The notes: generated by a model from the sequence alone, not told the origin. 64,000 nt of DNA from Spongiimicrobium salis (GCF_043678055.1 NZ_JBHEQA010000001.1:2046001-2110000), one strand, 5' to 3'; positions 42,892 to 52,083 are shown, counted from the stretch's first letter. Numbers and translations: made by a program.

Positions 42892-42908
42892 AGCACTGCT
42901 GTGCTTTT
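42892..42908. terminator. Short hairpin between convergent genes
   Basis: AGCAC (42892–42896) and GTGCT (42901–42905) with a 4-nt loop, followed by TTTT. Small and only moderately convincing as a terminator. Confidence 0.35.
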
Positions 42909-43260
42909 ATGCGCTGAAGTGCATTAGGGCAAAATATCCCGCCAATGCAATGAGAAGTAAGCCAACAACGACTAAAATATAGAAAGAGGAAGTGTATTTG
43001 ATGGAGCTTTTTTCCACTACGGCCATTTTTTGGTAGTATTCAAATACACGTTCTATATCCTCTGTCCATTGGGCAGGATAAATAATAGAATTGCATTTTT
43101 TACAACGAATCTCATGGGAAACCACATCAGAAGTCCTATGAAAGAACTGTCCATAAATATGCTTCTGATAAAAGGTGAGCTTTAATTCCTGATTAAAACA
43201 TTCCGGGCAATTGTTGGTGATGTCTGCCTCTTTGATTACTTCCAATCGATCTTTTGCCAT
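42907..43260 (-). CDS. Zinc-ribbon membrane protein, unknown function
   Basis: A 117-residue protein: an N-terminal zinc-ribbon-like part with two Cys pairs (NCPECFNQE and RCKKCNSI) and one transmembrane helix at about 92–113, followed by a very short tail. It is directly downstream (two bases) of the histidine kinase gene and so is co-transcribed; it may modulate that kinase, but no evidence beyond position exists. Confidence 0.65.
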   Translation of the reverse strand: MAKDRLEVIKEADITNNCPECFNQELKLTFYQKHIYGQFFHRTSDVVSHEIRCKKCNSIIYPAQWTEDIERVFEYYQKMAVVEKSSIKYTSSFYILVVVGLLLIALAGYFALMHFSA

Positions 43261-43262
43261 AA

Positions 43263-44423
43263 TTACAAATTTGCTTTTAACGAGATTTGCATAATGGTAC
43301 CTCCTTTATTGGACGAAAGCACTTTTATTTTTCCTTTGTGGTATTCTTCCACAATGCGTTTTACCAAAGACAACCCTAGACCCCAGCCTCTTTTTTTTGA
43401 CGTAAATCCGGGATTGAAAATACTTTGGAAATTTCCTTTGGGAATCCCATGTCCCGTATCTGTGACCAAAATATGCACCAGATTGCCTTCTGGAGCAATT
43501 TCAATACCAATGCTCCCTTTCCCTCGCATGGCGTCGATACCATTTTTTACCAAATTTTCAATGGTCCAATGGTATAGGGAAGAGTTTAAGTGTACCGGAA
43601 GATGGTCTATTTTGCTGCTAAAGGAAAATTGGATCAGTTTGGAACTGCGTAGTTTTAGATAATCATAGGCATCTTTGGTTTCGGAAACAATATCCAGTTT
43701 TTCCAATTTTGGGAGCGAACCTATTTTGGAAAAACGCTCTGTAATGGTCTCCAATCTGGAAATATCCTTTTCGATCTCCTTGGTAATATCAGGGTTAATA
43801 TTTTCTGCTTTCAGTAGCTCGTTCCACCCCAAAAGGGAGGTTAAGGGCGTACCTATTTGATGTGCCGTCTCTTTGGCCATTCCGGCCCATAACTTATTTT
43901 GTTCGGAGGCCTTATTGGTTCTGAAGAAAAAGAAAATGACCGCTCCAAAAAGAAAAATAATCAATAGCAGGGCCAATGGATAGTATTTTAACTTGTTTAA
44001 AACTTCGGAATCCCCATAATAAATAGTGCCTAGATAATCTCCTTCATGGGCAATGGTTATGGGGGTGTTTTCTGCTTTAAATTGGAGTATTTTTTTTTGG
44101 ATAAATACTGAATCCGTCATCTTGTCTTCAGGGAAATTATGCGCTCTAAAATACCCTCCCTTACTTTCCAAAACCATGGGCGTAGTGGTATTGCTCTGCG
44201 CAATTTTCATATAGAGTTTTCCCGGATCTTCATTCCGAAGGGGCAGGGCAAGGAATTCTGATTGGGCCGTGGCCCAAATTTCCATTTTGTTGCGTTCTTC
44301 GTCCTTAAACTTTCTAAAAAAACTGTTTGTGTTCCATAAGATGAGGCTAACAATAACGAAAGACGCTATGAGCAGGATAATATTTGACGTTTTCTTTCTA
44401 GGGTTGAAGGTCATCCAAATCAA
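43263..44423 (-). CDS. Sensor histidine kinase
   Basis: A 386-residue inner-membrane kinase: transmembrane helices at about 14–33 and 153–172 flank a periplasmic sensor. A HisKA-like segment follows (MAKETAHQIGTPLTSLLGW, phospho-His near 188), then HATPase with N box (NLVKNGIDAM), G1 (DTGHGI) and G2 (GWGLGLSLVKRIV). No receiver domain is present and no response regulator gene is adjacent, so it is an orphan whose partner lies elsewhere. A start three codons later is possible. Confidence 0.92.
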   Translation of the reverse strand: MIWMTFNPRKKTSNIILLIASFVIVSLILWNTNSFFRKFKDEERNKMEIWATAQSEFLALPLRNEDPGKLYMKIAQSNTTTPMVLESKGGYFRAHNFPEDKMTDSVFIQKKILQFKAENTPITIAHEGDYLGTIYYGDSEVLNKLKYYPLALLLIIFLFGAVIFFFFRTNKASEQNKLWAGMAKETAHQIGTPLTSLLGWNELLKAENINPDITKEIEKDISRLETITERFSKIGSLPKLEKLDIVSETKDAYDYLKLRSSKLIQFSFSSKIDHLPVHLNSSLYHWTIENLVKNGIDAMRGKGSIGIEIAPEGNLVHILVTDTGHGIPKGNFQSIFNPGFTSKKRGWGLGLSLVKRIVEEYHKGKIKVLSSNKGGTIMQISLKANL

Positions 44424-44508
44424 TTGTTGATCTTAAAGATAACGTAATTTGGGAAAAGATATTCTATTTCTGCTTCCCTCAAGGGTTTTATATAGGATAC
44501 AATTTATG

Positions 44509-44516
44509 TACATTTG
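44509..44516 (+). promoter_or_regulatory. Probable -7 box giving a near-leaderless transcript
   Basis: TACATTTG matches TAnnTTTG. Transcription would start about 6–7 bases downstream, almost at the ATG at 44523. No clear TTG is seen at the -33 position. Confidence 0.4.
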
Positions 44517-44522
44517 CAGCCT

Positions 44523-45407
44523 ATGCAAACAATGATTTCTATAGCCCCGGAAGAGATTTCCCAAAGAGAAGTATATACCTATCTTACCGGGACTGTTGGG
44601 CCTAGGCCCATCGCTTTTGCAAGCACTATAAATGCCCAAGGAGTACCCAACCTGGCCCCTTTTAGTTTTTTTAACGTTTTTAGTGCCAATCCGCCGATAT
44701 TAGTTTTTTCCCCTGCCCTTAAAGGCAGTGATGGGAGCAAAAAACATACTTTGGAGAACGTCTTGCAAACCAGAGAAGTAGTGATCAATTTGGTAGATTA
44801 TGCCATGGTGCAGCAAATGTCCTTGGCCAGTGCCGCTTATCCGGAAGGCGCAAACGAATTTGTGAAGGCAGGACTCCAAATGTTGAAGTCAGATGTGGTA
44901 GCCCCCTATAGAGTGGCAGAAGCCCCCGTACAGTTTGAATGCAAAGTCACTAAAGTGGAAGCCTTGGGCGAAGAAGGAGGTGCAGGGAATCTGGTTTTTT
45001 CCGAAGTGATCAAAATTCATATTGCCGAATCGCTTCTGGATGAAAATGGGAAAGTGGATCAACATAAGATCGATTTGGTGGCACGAATGGGAGATAATTG
45101 GTATACCCGTAGCAATAGGGGAATGTTTGAAGTGGCAAAACCACTGACCACCTTAGGGATAGGAGTGGATCAAATTCCGGAGCATATTCGCAATAGTAAG
45201 GTGCTTACGGGAAACAATCTGGGAATGTTGGGGAATGTTGAGCAAATGCCTTCCTCAGAAGAAGTGGCCAATTTTGTATCCGGGAATACGGATGTAAAGG
45301 AGCTATTGAAGACCAACAGTCAGGAAAAATTGGAACAAAAAGCCCAGGAATATTTAAAGAATAATGAAGTGCTTTCCGCTTGGAAAGTATTATTAGCTAA
45401 TATATAG
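44523..45407 (+). CDS. Flavin reductase family protein (FMN-binding split barrel)
   Basis: A 294-residue protein from ATG 44523. It matches the flavin reductase-like/FMN-binding split barrel family: VYTYLTGTVGPRPIAFASTI near residue 25 (flavin phosphate contacts), APFSFFNVFSANPP, and the NLVDYAM motif. It is longer than the ~200-residue minimum, having a C-terminal helical tail (about 210–294). It probably reduces flavin or binds FMN for an unidentified oxidoreductase. Four bases before the DUF3127 gene, so the two are co-transcribed. Confidence 0.88.
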   Translation: MQTMISIAPEEISQREVYTYLTGTVGPRPIAFASTINAQGVPNLAPFSFFNVFSANPPILVFSPALKGSDGSKKHTLENVLQTREVVINLVDYAMVQQMSLASAAYPEGANEFVKAGLQMLKSDVVAPYRVAEAPVQFECKVTKVEALGEEGGAGNLVFSEVIKIHIAESLLDENGKVDQHKIDLVARMGDNWYTRSNRGMFEVAKPLTTLGIGVDQIPEHIRNSKVLTGNNLGMLGNVEQMPSSEEVANFVSGNTDVKELLKTNSQEKLEQKAQEYLKNNEVLSAWKVLLANI

Positions 45408-45410
45408 AAG

Positions 45411-45794
45411 ATGGAAATACAAGGAAAGATCAAAATGATCGATGAGACTAAAACCTATGGCAACAATGGTTTTAGAAAAAGAGAGGTGGTCATTACCACA
45501 GATGAGCAGTACCCACAACATATCCTTATCGAATTTGTACAGGATAAATGTGATCTATTGAACAATTATAGTGTTGGTCAGGAAATTAAGGTGAGTATTA
45601 ATATTCGGGGAAGAGAATGGGTAAATCCTCAGGGAGAAACCAAATACTTTAATTCTATTCAAGGATGGCGTATTGAAAATATACAGGCTGAAGCTCCTGA
45701 TGCCGGACAAGGAATGCCACCTGTACCGCCAATGGATGCTTTTGAACCTGCAGATGATCTTCAGGAAGAAGATCATGATGACCTTCCCTTTTAA
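45411..45794 (+). CDS. DUF3127 protein with SSB-like acidic tip
   Basis: A 127-residue protein of the DUF3127 family: an OB-fold-like β-domain (residues 1–95: MEIQGKIKMIDETKTYG, REVVITTDEQYPQHI, FVQDKCDLLNNYSVGQEIKV), followed by a Gly/Pro linker and the acidic end EEDHDDLPF. That end closely resembles the C-terminal tip of single-stranded DNA-binding protein (DDDIPF) that recruits replication and repair proteins. This suggests a role on nucleic acid. It is downstream of the flavin reductase gene and before aat. Confidence 0.8.
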   Translation: MEIQGKIKMIDETKTYGNNGFRKREVVITTDEQYPQHILIEFVQDKCDLLNNYSVGQEIKVSINIRGREWVNPQGETKYFNSIQGWRIENIQAEAPDAGQGMPPVPPMDAFEPADDLQEEDHDDLPF

Positions 45795-45862
45795 TCACTA
45801 AAGTCACTTTGGCCGATTTTTCAATGGGTATTGAAAAATGGGTACAGTTATAGTTGACCTCA

Positions 45863-46504
45863 ATGTTTTTTTTGACAGACAAACTAGAATTTCCTCCTGT
45901 GGATCAAGCCGATGAAAATGGGTTATTGGCCATAGGAGGGGATTTATCTTCTGCACGTTTGTTGTTGGCCTATAAAAAGGGCATTTTTCCTTGGTTCGAC
46001 GCCTCCTCACCGATATTGTGGTGGAGCCCAGATCCTAGGATGGTCTTGTTTCCGCACAAAATCAATATTTCCAAAAGTATGCGCAAGGTATTGCGGGATA
46101 CTCAGTTTAGATGGACAAAGAATACACAGTTTGAAGCGGTAATCCGGCAATGTTCCAATATTAAAAGAGCAGGGCAGGAAGGTACCTGGATCACTCAAGA
46201 AATGCAGGATGCTTATATTGAATTGCATCGTTCGGGTTGGGCAAAATCCTATGAAGTTTGGGAAGGGGACGAACTCGTAGGAGGTCTTTACGGAATTGAT
46301 CTAGGACATATTTTTTGCGGGGAAAGCATGTTCAGTACACGCTCCAATGCGTCAAAATTTGCTTTTATAAAATTGGCCGAGGAAGCTCAGGACAAAAAAT
46401 ATAGCCTGATCGATTGTCAATTGCATACCGATCATCTGGAGAGTTTGGGAGCGGAAGAGATTTCAAGAATAGAATTCTTGGCATATTTGCAACAAAAAAA
46501 GTAG
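45863..46504 (+). CDS. aat: Leucyl/phenylalanyl-tRNA–protein transferase
   Basis: A 213-residue enzyme from ATG 45863 (TTG three codons upstream). The family signature is clear: NGLLAIGGDLS, AYKKGIFPWF, WWSPDPRMVLFP, GLYGIDLGHIFCGESMFS and SLIDCQLHTDHLESLGA. It adds Leu or Phe to the N-terminal Arg or Lys of proteins, marking them for ClpAP in the N-end rule. Length and motifs are typical. Its last codon and stop lie in a hairpin that serves the convergent gene. Confidence 0.97.
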   Translation: MFFLTDKLEFPPVDQADENGLLAIGGDLSSARLLLAYKKGIFPWFDASSPILWWSPDPRMVLFPHKINISKSMRKVLRDTQFRWTKNTQFEAVIRQCSNIKRAGQEGTWITQEMQDAYIELHRSGWAKSYEVWEGDELVGGLYGIDLGHIFCGESMFSTRSNASKFAFIKLAEEAQDKKYSLIDCQLHTDHLESLGAEEISRIEFLAYLQQKK

Positions 46505-46533
46505 CATTTTGGACAAAATGCCCAAAATACTAC
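46501..46533. terminator. Hairpin overlapping the aat stop; terminator of the minus-strand gene
   Basis: GTAGCATTTTGG (46501–46512) pairs with CCAAAATACTAC (46522–46533), 11 of 12. On the minus strand it is followed by seven T's within the aat coding end, so it terminates the PepSY-like gene ending at 46570. Confidence 0.75.
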
Positions 46534-46569
46534 CCATAATTATTGATTGGTTGGTATCACGCCTTCTTC

Positions 46570-47157
46570 CTAGTACAACACATGGTCATAATTGGCAGCC
46601 GGAGATTTACGCATGTTTTTAACTTCCCCTTTTGCATTAAAGAGAACTTCAAAATACTGACGGAATCCTTCGCTTTTGGCGGTGATAATAAATTTATACT
46701 CCACTTTGGGAGAAAGTATATTTTGAAAGGCAGTTTTCATCAGATCTTCCGATCCATTAAAATCACTGCTTAAATATTGTTGGATCATTCTTCGGGCTTT
46801 TGGCTTTTCAAAATTCTCCTCCAAATAGGTGTCTATTGCGGTATAGGTTTCTTCAGGAATATCTGCTTCTTTGATCAGGTATCCAATATTCTGCATATTG
46901 CCTTGTGTATCAAAATCCATACGATAGGCCAATTTGTCTTTCTTGAATTTTGCCGTGTAGGTTTTGTAGGTGCTTCCTATTTCTTTGTAGTATTTTAGAT
47001 TCCGTACACCTTCTAAGGAAGTTTTTACGGTAGCTACGGCTTTTTTAGGAAATTGACCGCATAAAATACGGTGCTCTCGTTCTTCTTTGTTTTGGGAATA
47101 CCCAAAGGTTGCCACAAAAAGGAAAACGATCGAAAATAGTGTTCTATACTTCTTCAT
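46570..47157 (-). CDS. Secreted PepSY-like protein, two repeats
   Basis: A 195-residue protein with a signal peptide (about 1–21). The mature part carries two α/β elements related to PepSY-like proteins (FPKKAVATVKTSLEGVRNLK..YKTYTAKFKKDKLAYRMDF and a second ending FEVLFNAKGEVKNM). It overlaps the tag start region by 14 bases at its 5' end, so it is probably co-transcribed behind tag. Role unknown; periplasmic. Confidence 0.65.
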   Translation of the reverse strand: MKKYRTLFSIVFLFVATFGYSQNKEEREHRILCGQFPKKAVATVKTSLEGVRNLKYYKEIGSTYKTYTAKFKKDKLAYRMDFDTQGNMQNIGYLIKEADIPEETYTAIDTYLEENFEKPKARRMIQQYLSSDFNGSEDLMKTAFQNILSPKVEYKFIITAKSEGFRQYFEVLFNAKGEVKNMRKSPAANYDHVLY

Positions 47158-47707
47158 ATCTGAAACAATTTAGTTCGTGATCATTAACCATGCCCGTAGC
47201 TTGCATGTGGGCGTATATAACGGTACTGCCAACAAATTTAAAGCCACGTTTTTTTAGGTCTTTGCTAATGGAGTCAGATAAGGGGGTATTAGCGGGGGCA
47301 TCTTTGTATGATTCAAATGTATTCTTTATTGGCGTACCATCAACAAAACTCCAGATATAATCGCTGAAACTGCCAAATTCTCGTTGAATGTTCATGTAGG
47401 CCTTGGCATTGGAGATGGTTGCATTGATCTTTAGTTTGTTTCTCACAATACCCTCATTAGCCAATAGTTCATCAATTTTGGATTGATCGTATTGCGCTAT
47501 TTTTTTGTAATCGAAAAAATCAAAAGCTTTGCGGAAATTGTCTCGTTTTCTAAGAATGGTGATCCAACTTAATCCAGCTTGAAAAGTCTCTAGAATTAGA
47601 AACTCAAATAAGGTATCGTCATCCTTAACGGGAACGCCCCATTCCAAGTCATGGTAGGCTTCATACAAAGGATCACCCACACACCATCCACATCTGTGCT
47701 TTTCCAT
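47144..47707 (-). CDS. tag: DNA-3-methyladenine glycosylase I
   Basis: A 187-residue repair enzyme from ATG 47707, giving the family start MEKHRCGWC; in-frame starts upstream at 47725 and 47749 would add non-conserved residues. The motif CGWCVGDPLYEAYHDLEWG carries the Zn-binding Cys and His, and FEFLILETFQAGLSWITILRKR and TVIYAHMQATGMVNDH are the other family signatures, the last with the closing Zn ligands. It removes 3-methyladenine from alkylated DNA. The 3' end overlaps the next minus-strand gene by 14 bases. Confidence 0.95.
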   Translation of the reverse strand: MEKHRCGWCVGDPLYEAYHDLEWGVPVKDDDTLFEFLILETFQAGLSWITILRKRDNFRKAFDFFDYKKIAQYDQSKIDELLANEGIVRNKLKINATISNAKAYMNIQREFGSFSDYIWSFVDGTPIKNTFESYKDAPANTPLSDSISKDLKKRGFKFVGSTVIYAHMQATGMVNDHELNCFRYEEV

Positions 47708-47899
47708 AAAGTGTTTGTTTCTCATTTTAAATATAGGGCAAATAATCAAATCTGAATAAAGAGATCGATGAATGACATTGCCTTGGATAAGCTTTCGATA
47801 AACGGCATATAACGGCAGCTTATAGATCCTTGCGTAAGTTTTTATAAGGGAGAACTACTAATACTATCAATTTGGAAGATTCTTTAAATTTGAAGAAAT

Positions 47900-48520
47900 A
47901 TGGAAACAACAACAAAAACAACAACAGCACTTATAGCAGATAGCCTATCCACGGCAATGGACTACCAACACTATCGGGATTTGGTGAGTGATTTGGCCAC
48001 TAAAGGCCTGTCCACAGGACCAAATCAAACAGAGGCATTGACCAATTATACCGTCTTGAACGATAAACGGATGAGACGTTGGGACAAAACCCTAAAAATG
48101 GATGAGGCCACCCGCGAAGCTATTGCGAAGGTAGATAGGAAAACAACCTGGTTAGTGCTCACGGAGAGTTGGTGTGGTGATGCCTCCCCTTCGCTACCCG
48201 TAATGCAAAAAATAACGGAACTCAACCCTAATATTAGCCTGAAGATCATTCTAAGGGATGAAAATTTGGAACTTATGGATCGCTTCTTGACCAATGGAGG
48301 GATGTCTATCCCCAAATTGATCGCTATAGACGAAGAGCGTAATGAAGTTACCGGAGATTGGGGACCTAGATCCACAGCGGCCACAAAATTGGTAGAGGAC
48401 TATAAAGCCGAGCATGGAACATTGACGGCAGAGTTCAAACAAGATTTACAAGTGTGGTACAATAAAGATAAAGGACAATCTGTCTTTGCAGATTTAACAC
48501 AATTACTTGCCTTGAAATAG
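47900..48520 (+). CDS. Thioredoxin-family protein
   Basis: A 206-residue cytosolic thioredoxin-fold protein with the motif LVLTESWCGDASPSLPVMQK near residue 95. The usual CxxC is reduced to one cysteine (WCGDAS), so classic dithiol exchange is unlikely; monothiol or glutathionylation chemistry is possible. A Pro-rich cis-Pro segment (GGMSIPKLIA) follows. Its 3' end overlaps the convergent TonB-like gene by 18 bases. A TAAATTTG -7-like box lies at 47885, close to the ATG. Confidence 0.8.
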   Translation: METTTKTTTALIADSLSTAMDYQHYRDLVSDLATKGLSTGPNQTEALTNYTVLNDKRMRRWDKTLKMDEATREAIAKVDRKTTWLVLTESWCGDASPSLPVMQKITELNPNISLKIILRDENLELMDRFLTNGGMSIPKLIAIDEERNEVTGDWGPRSTAATKLVEDYKAEHGTLTAEFKQDLQVWYNKDKGQSVFADLTQLLALK

Positions 48521-49234
48521 GTAAGTAATTGTTCCCTTTTGGGAGGCTTTGTTCGAAGTGTTGAATCTGGCCTTTAACGCATAGGCTATAGCATTGTCTA
48601 CCAAACAGCCATTTAAGGTATTGGAACTCTTCTCATTGACTTCGGCTTCTGCTACATTACCAGAAGCATCCACTTTAATATTAATGACAATTTTTCCTCC
48701 CTTAATACAAGTGTATATGGGAATAGGTAAACTAAAATGGCTCCGATCTACAAGAGAATAGGAAACCGACGTCCTTCGCTTGGCCAAATTATTGGTATAT
48801 TCCTTCTTTTGGGCTTCTTTTTCGCCCAATAATTGTTTTTTTTCCTCTCGCTTTTTGGCCAGCTCCCTAAGATTGGCAGCATAACCGGCATCTGAACTTA
48901 AAATATCATTTTTTGGGGCATCACTTTGCAGCGCTTCCTTTTCTGCCATGATTTCTTCCAAAGTTTTTAGCGGTTCAGGATTTCCGTAACTAGGTTTTGC
49001 CGTTTCGTTATAGGCCATATGGCTTTTTATAGGGTCGGCCTTGTCCATTTCCTCTTGAAGTTTTTCCTCCTCCTCCTGTAGTAATTGCTCCAAGTCCTCG
49101 TCGGCCAAACTCATTTCAATGACATACTCCTCTTCCTGCTGGGCGCCCAATTGAATATTGTATAGTGACAATACCACTAGTGCCATGGAAAAGAAAGTGA
49201 TCATAAAAGACAATTGACCTCGACTTAAATTCAT
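48503..49234 (-). CDS. TonB-like energy transducer
   Basis: A 243-residue protein with one N-terminal transmembrane helix (about 11–29), a long acidic/coiled linker (EEEEKLQEEMDKAD and later KKREEKKQLLGEKEAQKK), and a C-terminal TonB-like domain (GKIVINIKVDASGNVAEAEV; DNAIAYALKARF). This is the layout of TonB, which energises outer-membrane receptors; the linker is acidic and lacks the Pro-rich repeats of classic TonB. No exbB or exbD is adjacent. Confidence 0.75.
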   Translation of the reverse strand: MNLSRGQLSFMITFFSMALVVLSLYNIQLGAQQEEEYVIEMSLADEDLEQLLQEEEEKLQEEMDKADPIKSHMAYNETAKPSYGNPEPLKTLEEIMAEKEALQSDAPKNDILSSDAGYAANLRELAKKREEKKQLLGEKEAQKKEYTNNLAKRRTSVSYSLVDRSHFSLPIPIYTCIKGGKIVINIKVDASGNVAEAEVNEKSSNTLNGCLVDNAIAYALKARFNTSNKASQKGTITYLFQGK

Positions 49235-49303
49235 ACTCTAATAACCGTATTTCTTTAAAAATATTTTATCTATTCCTGAAAAGGAACGGACAGTACCTTA
49301 AAT

Positions 49304-50020
49304 TTACAATTCTAAATTGCTATTCATTGACAAGCTTTCCTTAAAATTTTCGGGACTTGTAGCTTTATCTACGTTGTAAGTCCCTATTTTGGTTCTTCGC
49401 AGTTCAGATAAATGCGCTCCAGAGTCCATGGCTTTTCCAAAGTCATGTGCTAAAGATCTAATGTAGGTGCCTTTACTGCAAACCACTCTAAAACGGATTT
49501 CCGGAAAAGAAGAGCTATCGATATCAAATTCATAAATGGTAACAGTTCGGGATTTTATCTCCACGGTTTCTCCATCTCTCGCATATTCGTACAAGCGTTT
49601 TCCATCTTTTTTCAAGGCCGAAAAAATAGGTGGAACCTGGGTAATCTCTCCGATAAAACGTGCTCTGGTGGCTTTCAAAAGAGCAGCATCGATATGGGCG
49701 GTGGGAAACTCCTGATCGATCTCGGTTTCCAAATCATAGGAAGGCGTAGTGGCTCCAAGAAATATGGTTCCCGTATATTCTTTAGGTTGTCCCTGGAGTT
49801 CTGGTATCTTTTTGGTGAATTTGCCCGTACAGATCAATAAGAGGCCTGTGGCCAAAGGGTCTAAGGTGCCGGCATGGCCCACTTTTATCTTTTTTAGTTT
49901 AAACTGTTTGCGAATGGCCCATTTCACAGCATTTACGGCCTGAAAAGAGGACCAATTCTTGGGCTTGTCGATCAATAACAGCTGTCCGTTTAAAAAATCT
50001 TCCACACGTTTTGCCTCCAT
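49304..50020 (-). CDS. truB: tRNA pseudouridine(55) synthase
   Basis: A 238-residue enzyme from ATG 50020 (MEAKRVEDFLNGQ); another ATG at 50044 is less consistent with the family. The catalytic motif KVGHAGTLDPLATGLLLICTGK holds the Asp that attacks U55 of tRNA. The ending region GTYIRSLAHDFGKAMDSGAHL is another TruB block. The usual C-terminal PUA domain is short or absent, as in other Bacteroidota. It is the last gene of the ftsX–DUF3098–uppP–truB block. Confidence 0.97.
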   Translation of the reverse strand: MEAKRVEDFLNGQLLLIDKPKNWSSFQAVNAVKWAIRKQFKLKKIKVGHAGTLDPLATGLLLICTGKFTKKIPELQGQPKEYTGTIFLGATTPSYDLETEIDQEFPTAHIDAALLKATRARFIGEITQVPPIFSALKKDGKRLYEYARDGETVEIKSRTVTIYEFDIDSSSFPEIRFRVVCSKGTYIRSLAHDFGKAMDSGAHLSELRRTKIGTYNVDKATSPENFKESLSMNSNLEL

Positions 50021-50053
50021 ACTTGAAAATATTTCTCCTCCCAATACCTTGTA

Positions 50054-50848
50054 TTAGCCCCAAAAACTATACCCAATTGCTATAAGGCCTACAAGCAGAC
50101 AATAAATGGCAAAATAGGATAGCTTACTTTTTTTGACCAATTGGATCATCCAGGTACAAGCGGCCAGACCGGCAATAAAAGCGGCCATAAAGCCCGCACC
50201 CATAGCCAAGGTTTGGTCACTGGAAAAATTAATATCCCCACTGAGAATGTCTTTGGCCATTTTCCCTAAAATTAAAGGGACGACCATGAGGAACGAAAAT
50301 CGGGCAGCTTTGGTCTTATCTACCCCTAAAAGCACAGAGGTGGAGATGGTGGCACCACTACGCGAAATTCCGGGAAGAATGGCTATCGCTTGGGAAATAC
50401 CTATGATCAAGGCACTGGTAAAGGTGACCTTTTTTGAAGTGTCTTTGGCTTTATCCGCAAAATAAAGTAAGATGGCGGTGATGATCAGCATTCCTCCTAC
50501 AAAACCTATATTTCCTCCAAAAAGGGATTCCAATTCGGTTTCAAAAAGCAACCCCACCAGCACAGCGGGAATCATGGATAAGATGATTTTTACGGAAAAT
50601 TGAAACTCTTCGTTCCATTTAAATTGCAAAAGCCCTTTTAAAATCTCTAGCACGTCTTTTCTAAAAATAACCAAAGTACTTAAGGCTGTGGCAAAATGTA
50701 GTACAACAGTAAATAACAGACTTTCTTGAGGAATGGAATTATCCCCTAGAATAGCTTTTCCCAATTCCAAATGTCCACTTGAGGAAACCGGAAGAAACTC
50801 GGTCAATCCTTGAATGATACCGAGAATGATAGCATCTAAAGTATCCAA
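50054..50848 (-). CDS. uppP: Undecaprenyl-diphosphatase
   Basis: A 264-residue membrane enzyme with about eight helices. Motifs LTEFLPVSSSGHL (Ser/His) and GISRSGATI (Arg/Ser) form the active site that removes a phosphate from undecaprenyl diphosphate, recycling the lipid carrier of cell-wall synthesis. Adjacent to DUF3098 (stop and start contiguous) and truB; this order is conserved in Bacteroidota. Confidence 0.97.
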   Translation of the reverse strand: MDTLDAIILGIIQGLTEFLPVSSSGHLELGKAILGDNSIPQESLLFTVVLHFATALSTLVIFRKDVLEILKGLLQFKWNEEFQFSVKIILSMIPAVLVGLLFETELESLFGGNIGFVGGMLIITAILLYFADKAKDTSKKVTFTSALIIGISQAIAILPGISRSGATISTSVLLGVDKTKAARFSFLMVVPLILGKMAKDILSGDINFSSDQTLAMGAGFMAAFIAGLAACTWMIQLVKKSKLSYFAIYCLLVGLIAIGYSFWG

Positions 50849-51112
50849 TTACTTGCTCTTCTTGTGTGGATTCAACAGGATGGCATAGACTTCAATACCC
50901 AGTCCGATCAATACCAGGGTGGGTGCCAAGCGGATACGTCTAAAACTATAAATATCCGGATTAAAGACATTGGGGTCGTCACTGCCTCCGCCACTCATTA
51001 GGATAAAACCAAGAGCGATACATGCCAAACCTATAAACATAAAAAGATAGTTCCTTTTCTGAAAAATGAACTCAGGTTTTGTGGGTTGATTCTGTTTGTG
51101 CTGTTTTTTCAT
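50849..51112 (-). CDS. DUF3098 membrane protein
   Basis: An 87-residue protein with two transmembrane helices (about 22–41 and 60–80) separated by a short loop (SGGGSDDPNVFNPDIYSFRR). It matches DUF3098, found almost only between ftsX and uppP in Bacteroidota. The gene's stop abuts the uppP start, so it is in the same operon. Role unknown, but the conserved position implies a link to cell division or envelope synthesis. Confidence 0.9.
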   Translation of the reverse strand: MKKQHKQNQPTKPEFIFQKRNYLFMFIGLACIALGFILMSGGGSDDPNVFNPDIYSFRRIRLAPTLVLIGLGIEVYAILLNPHKKSK

Positions 51113-51121
51113 ACTACAAAT

Positions 51122-52000
51122 TTAATAATATAAATCGTCTGTTCTAAGATTTAGAAAACGTTGGGTAGCAAAATACGTGCTGACCAAAGAAATTAATACG
51201 CCCAGAACAAGAATGCCTACAAAAAGAAAAACTAAAAGGGGGACATCCTGAAGCAAGTTAAATTCAGGAAGACGCTCATCTACATAGATCAATACGATTC
51301 CCAAGGCAAGGGAAGCTAAAGCGGCACCAATAAGTCCCAATTTAATATTTGTCCAAATAAAGGGTCTGCGAATAAAACGTTTTGTGGCGCCCACCATTTG
51401 CATGGTCTTAATAATAAAGCGTTTGGAATATATGGATAAACGAATAGAGCTATTGATCAACAATACGGCAATAAAGGTAAAAATACCACTGGCTACTAAA
51501 ATCCAAAATCCAATTTTTTCCACATTATCACTGACCAGATCTACCAAAATAGTGTCGTAGCTTACTTCGTGCACATAGGCCTTGGCGCTAAGGTCATCTG
51601 CAATCTCTGCAACTTGTTCCGGGGTCACAAAATCTGCCTTTAATTGTACGTCGATGGAATTTTTTAAAGGATTGTACCCCAAATATTCCACAAAATTCTC
51701 CCCGATATCCGTGCTGTGCGATTCTGCAGCTTCTTCTTTGGAGATATACGTGGCCGACTTGGTATAAGGGGCCAAAGCAAGACTATTTTGAAGCTGATCT
51801 ATTTCTACCTGTTTTGCATTGTCCTTCAAGAAAACCGCAATGGTAATCTGTTCCTTGGAAAGATCCGCCATTTTTTTGGTATTTAAAATAAGCAACCCAA
51901 GGATACCCAATAAAAAGAGTACCAATCCAATGCTCAAGACCACGGAAAAGTAGGAAGAGATCAATTTTCTTTTTTGATAACGCTCAAAAGATTTGCTCAT
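51122..52000 (-). CDS. ftsX: Cell division protein FtsX
   Basis: A 292-residue membrane protein with four helices: one near residues 15–38, then three in the C-terminal half (about 170–190, 222–245 and 262–285). The extracytoplasmic loop between the first and second carries the FtsX N-terminal domain (KEQITIAVFLKDNAKQVEID). FtsX with FtsE controls peptidoglycan hydrolases at the septum; ftsE is not adjacent here, as is usual in Bacteroidota. First gene of the four-gene block. Confidence 0.95.
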   Translation of the reverse strand: MSKSFERYQKRKLISSYFSVVLSIGLVLFLLGILGLLILNTKKMADLSKEQITIAVFLKDNAKQVEIDQLQNSLALAPYTKSATYISKEEAAESHSTDIGENFVEYLGYNPLKNSIDVQLKADFVTPEQVAEIADDLSAKAYVHEVSYDTILVDLVSDNVEKIGFWILVASGIFTFIAVLLINSSIRLSIYSKRFIIKTMQMVGATKRFIRRPFIWTNIKLGLIGAALASLALGIVLIYVDERLPEFNLLQDVPLLVFLFVGILVLGVLISLVSTYFATQRFLNLRTDDLYY

Positions 52001-52083
52001 AATGAAAAATGCCTATGTAAAAATAACAAAGTAAATCAAAAAGATAGCATGAACAGCGCATTTCCCCATTTCTTAGATCAAGA

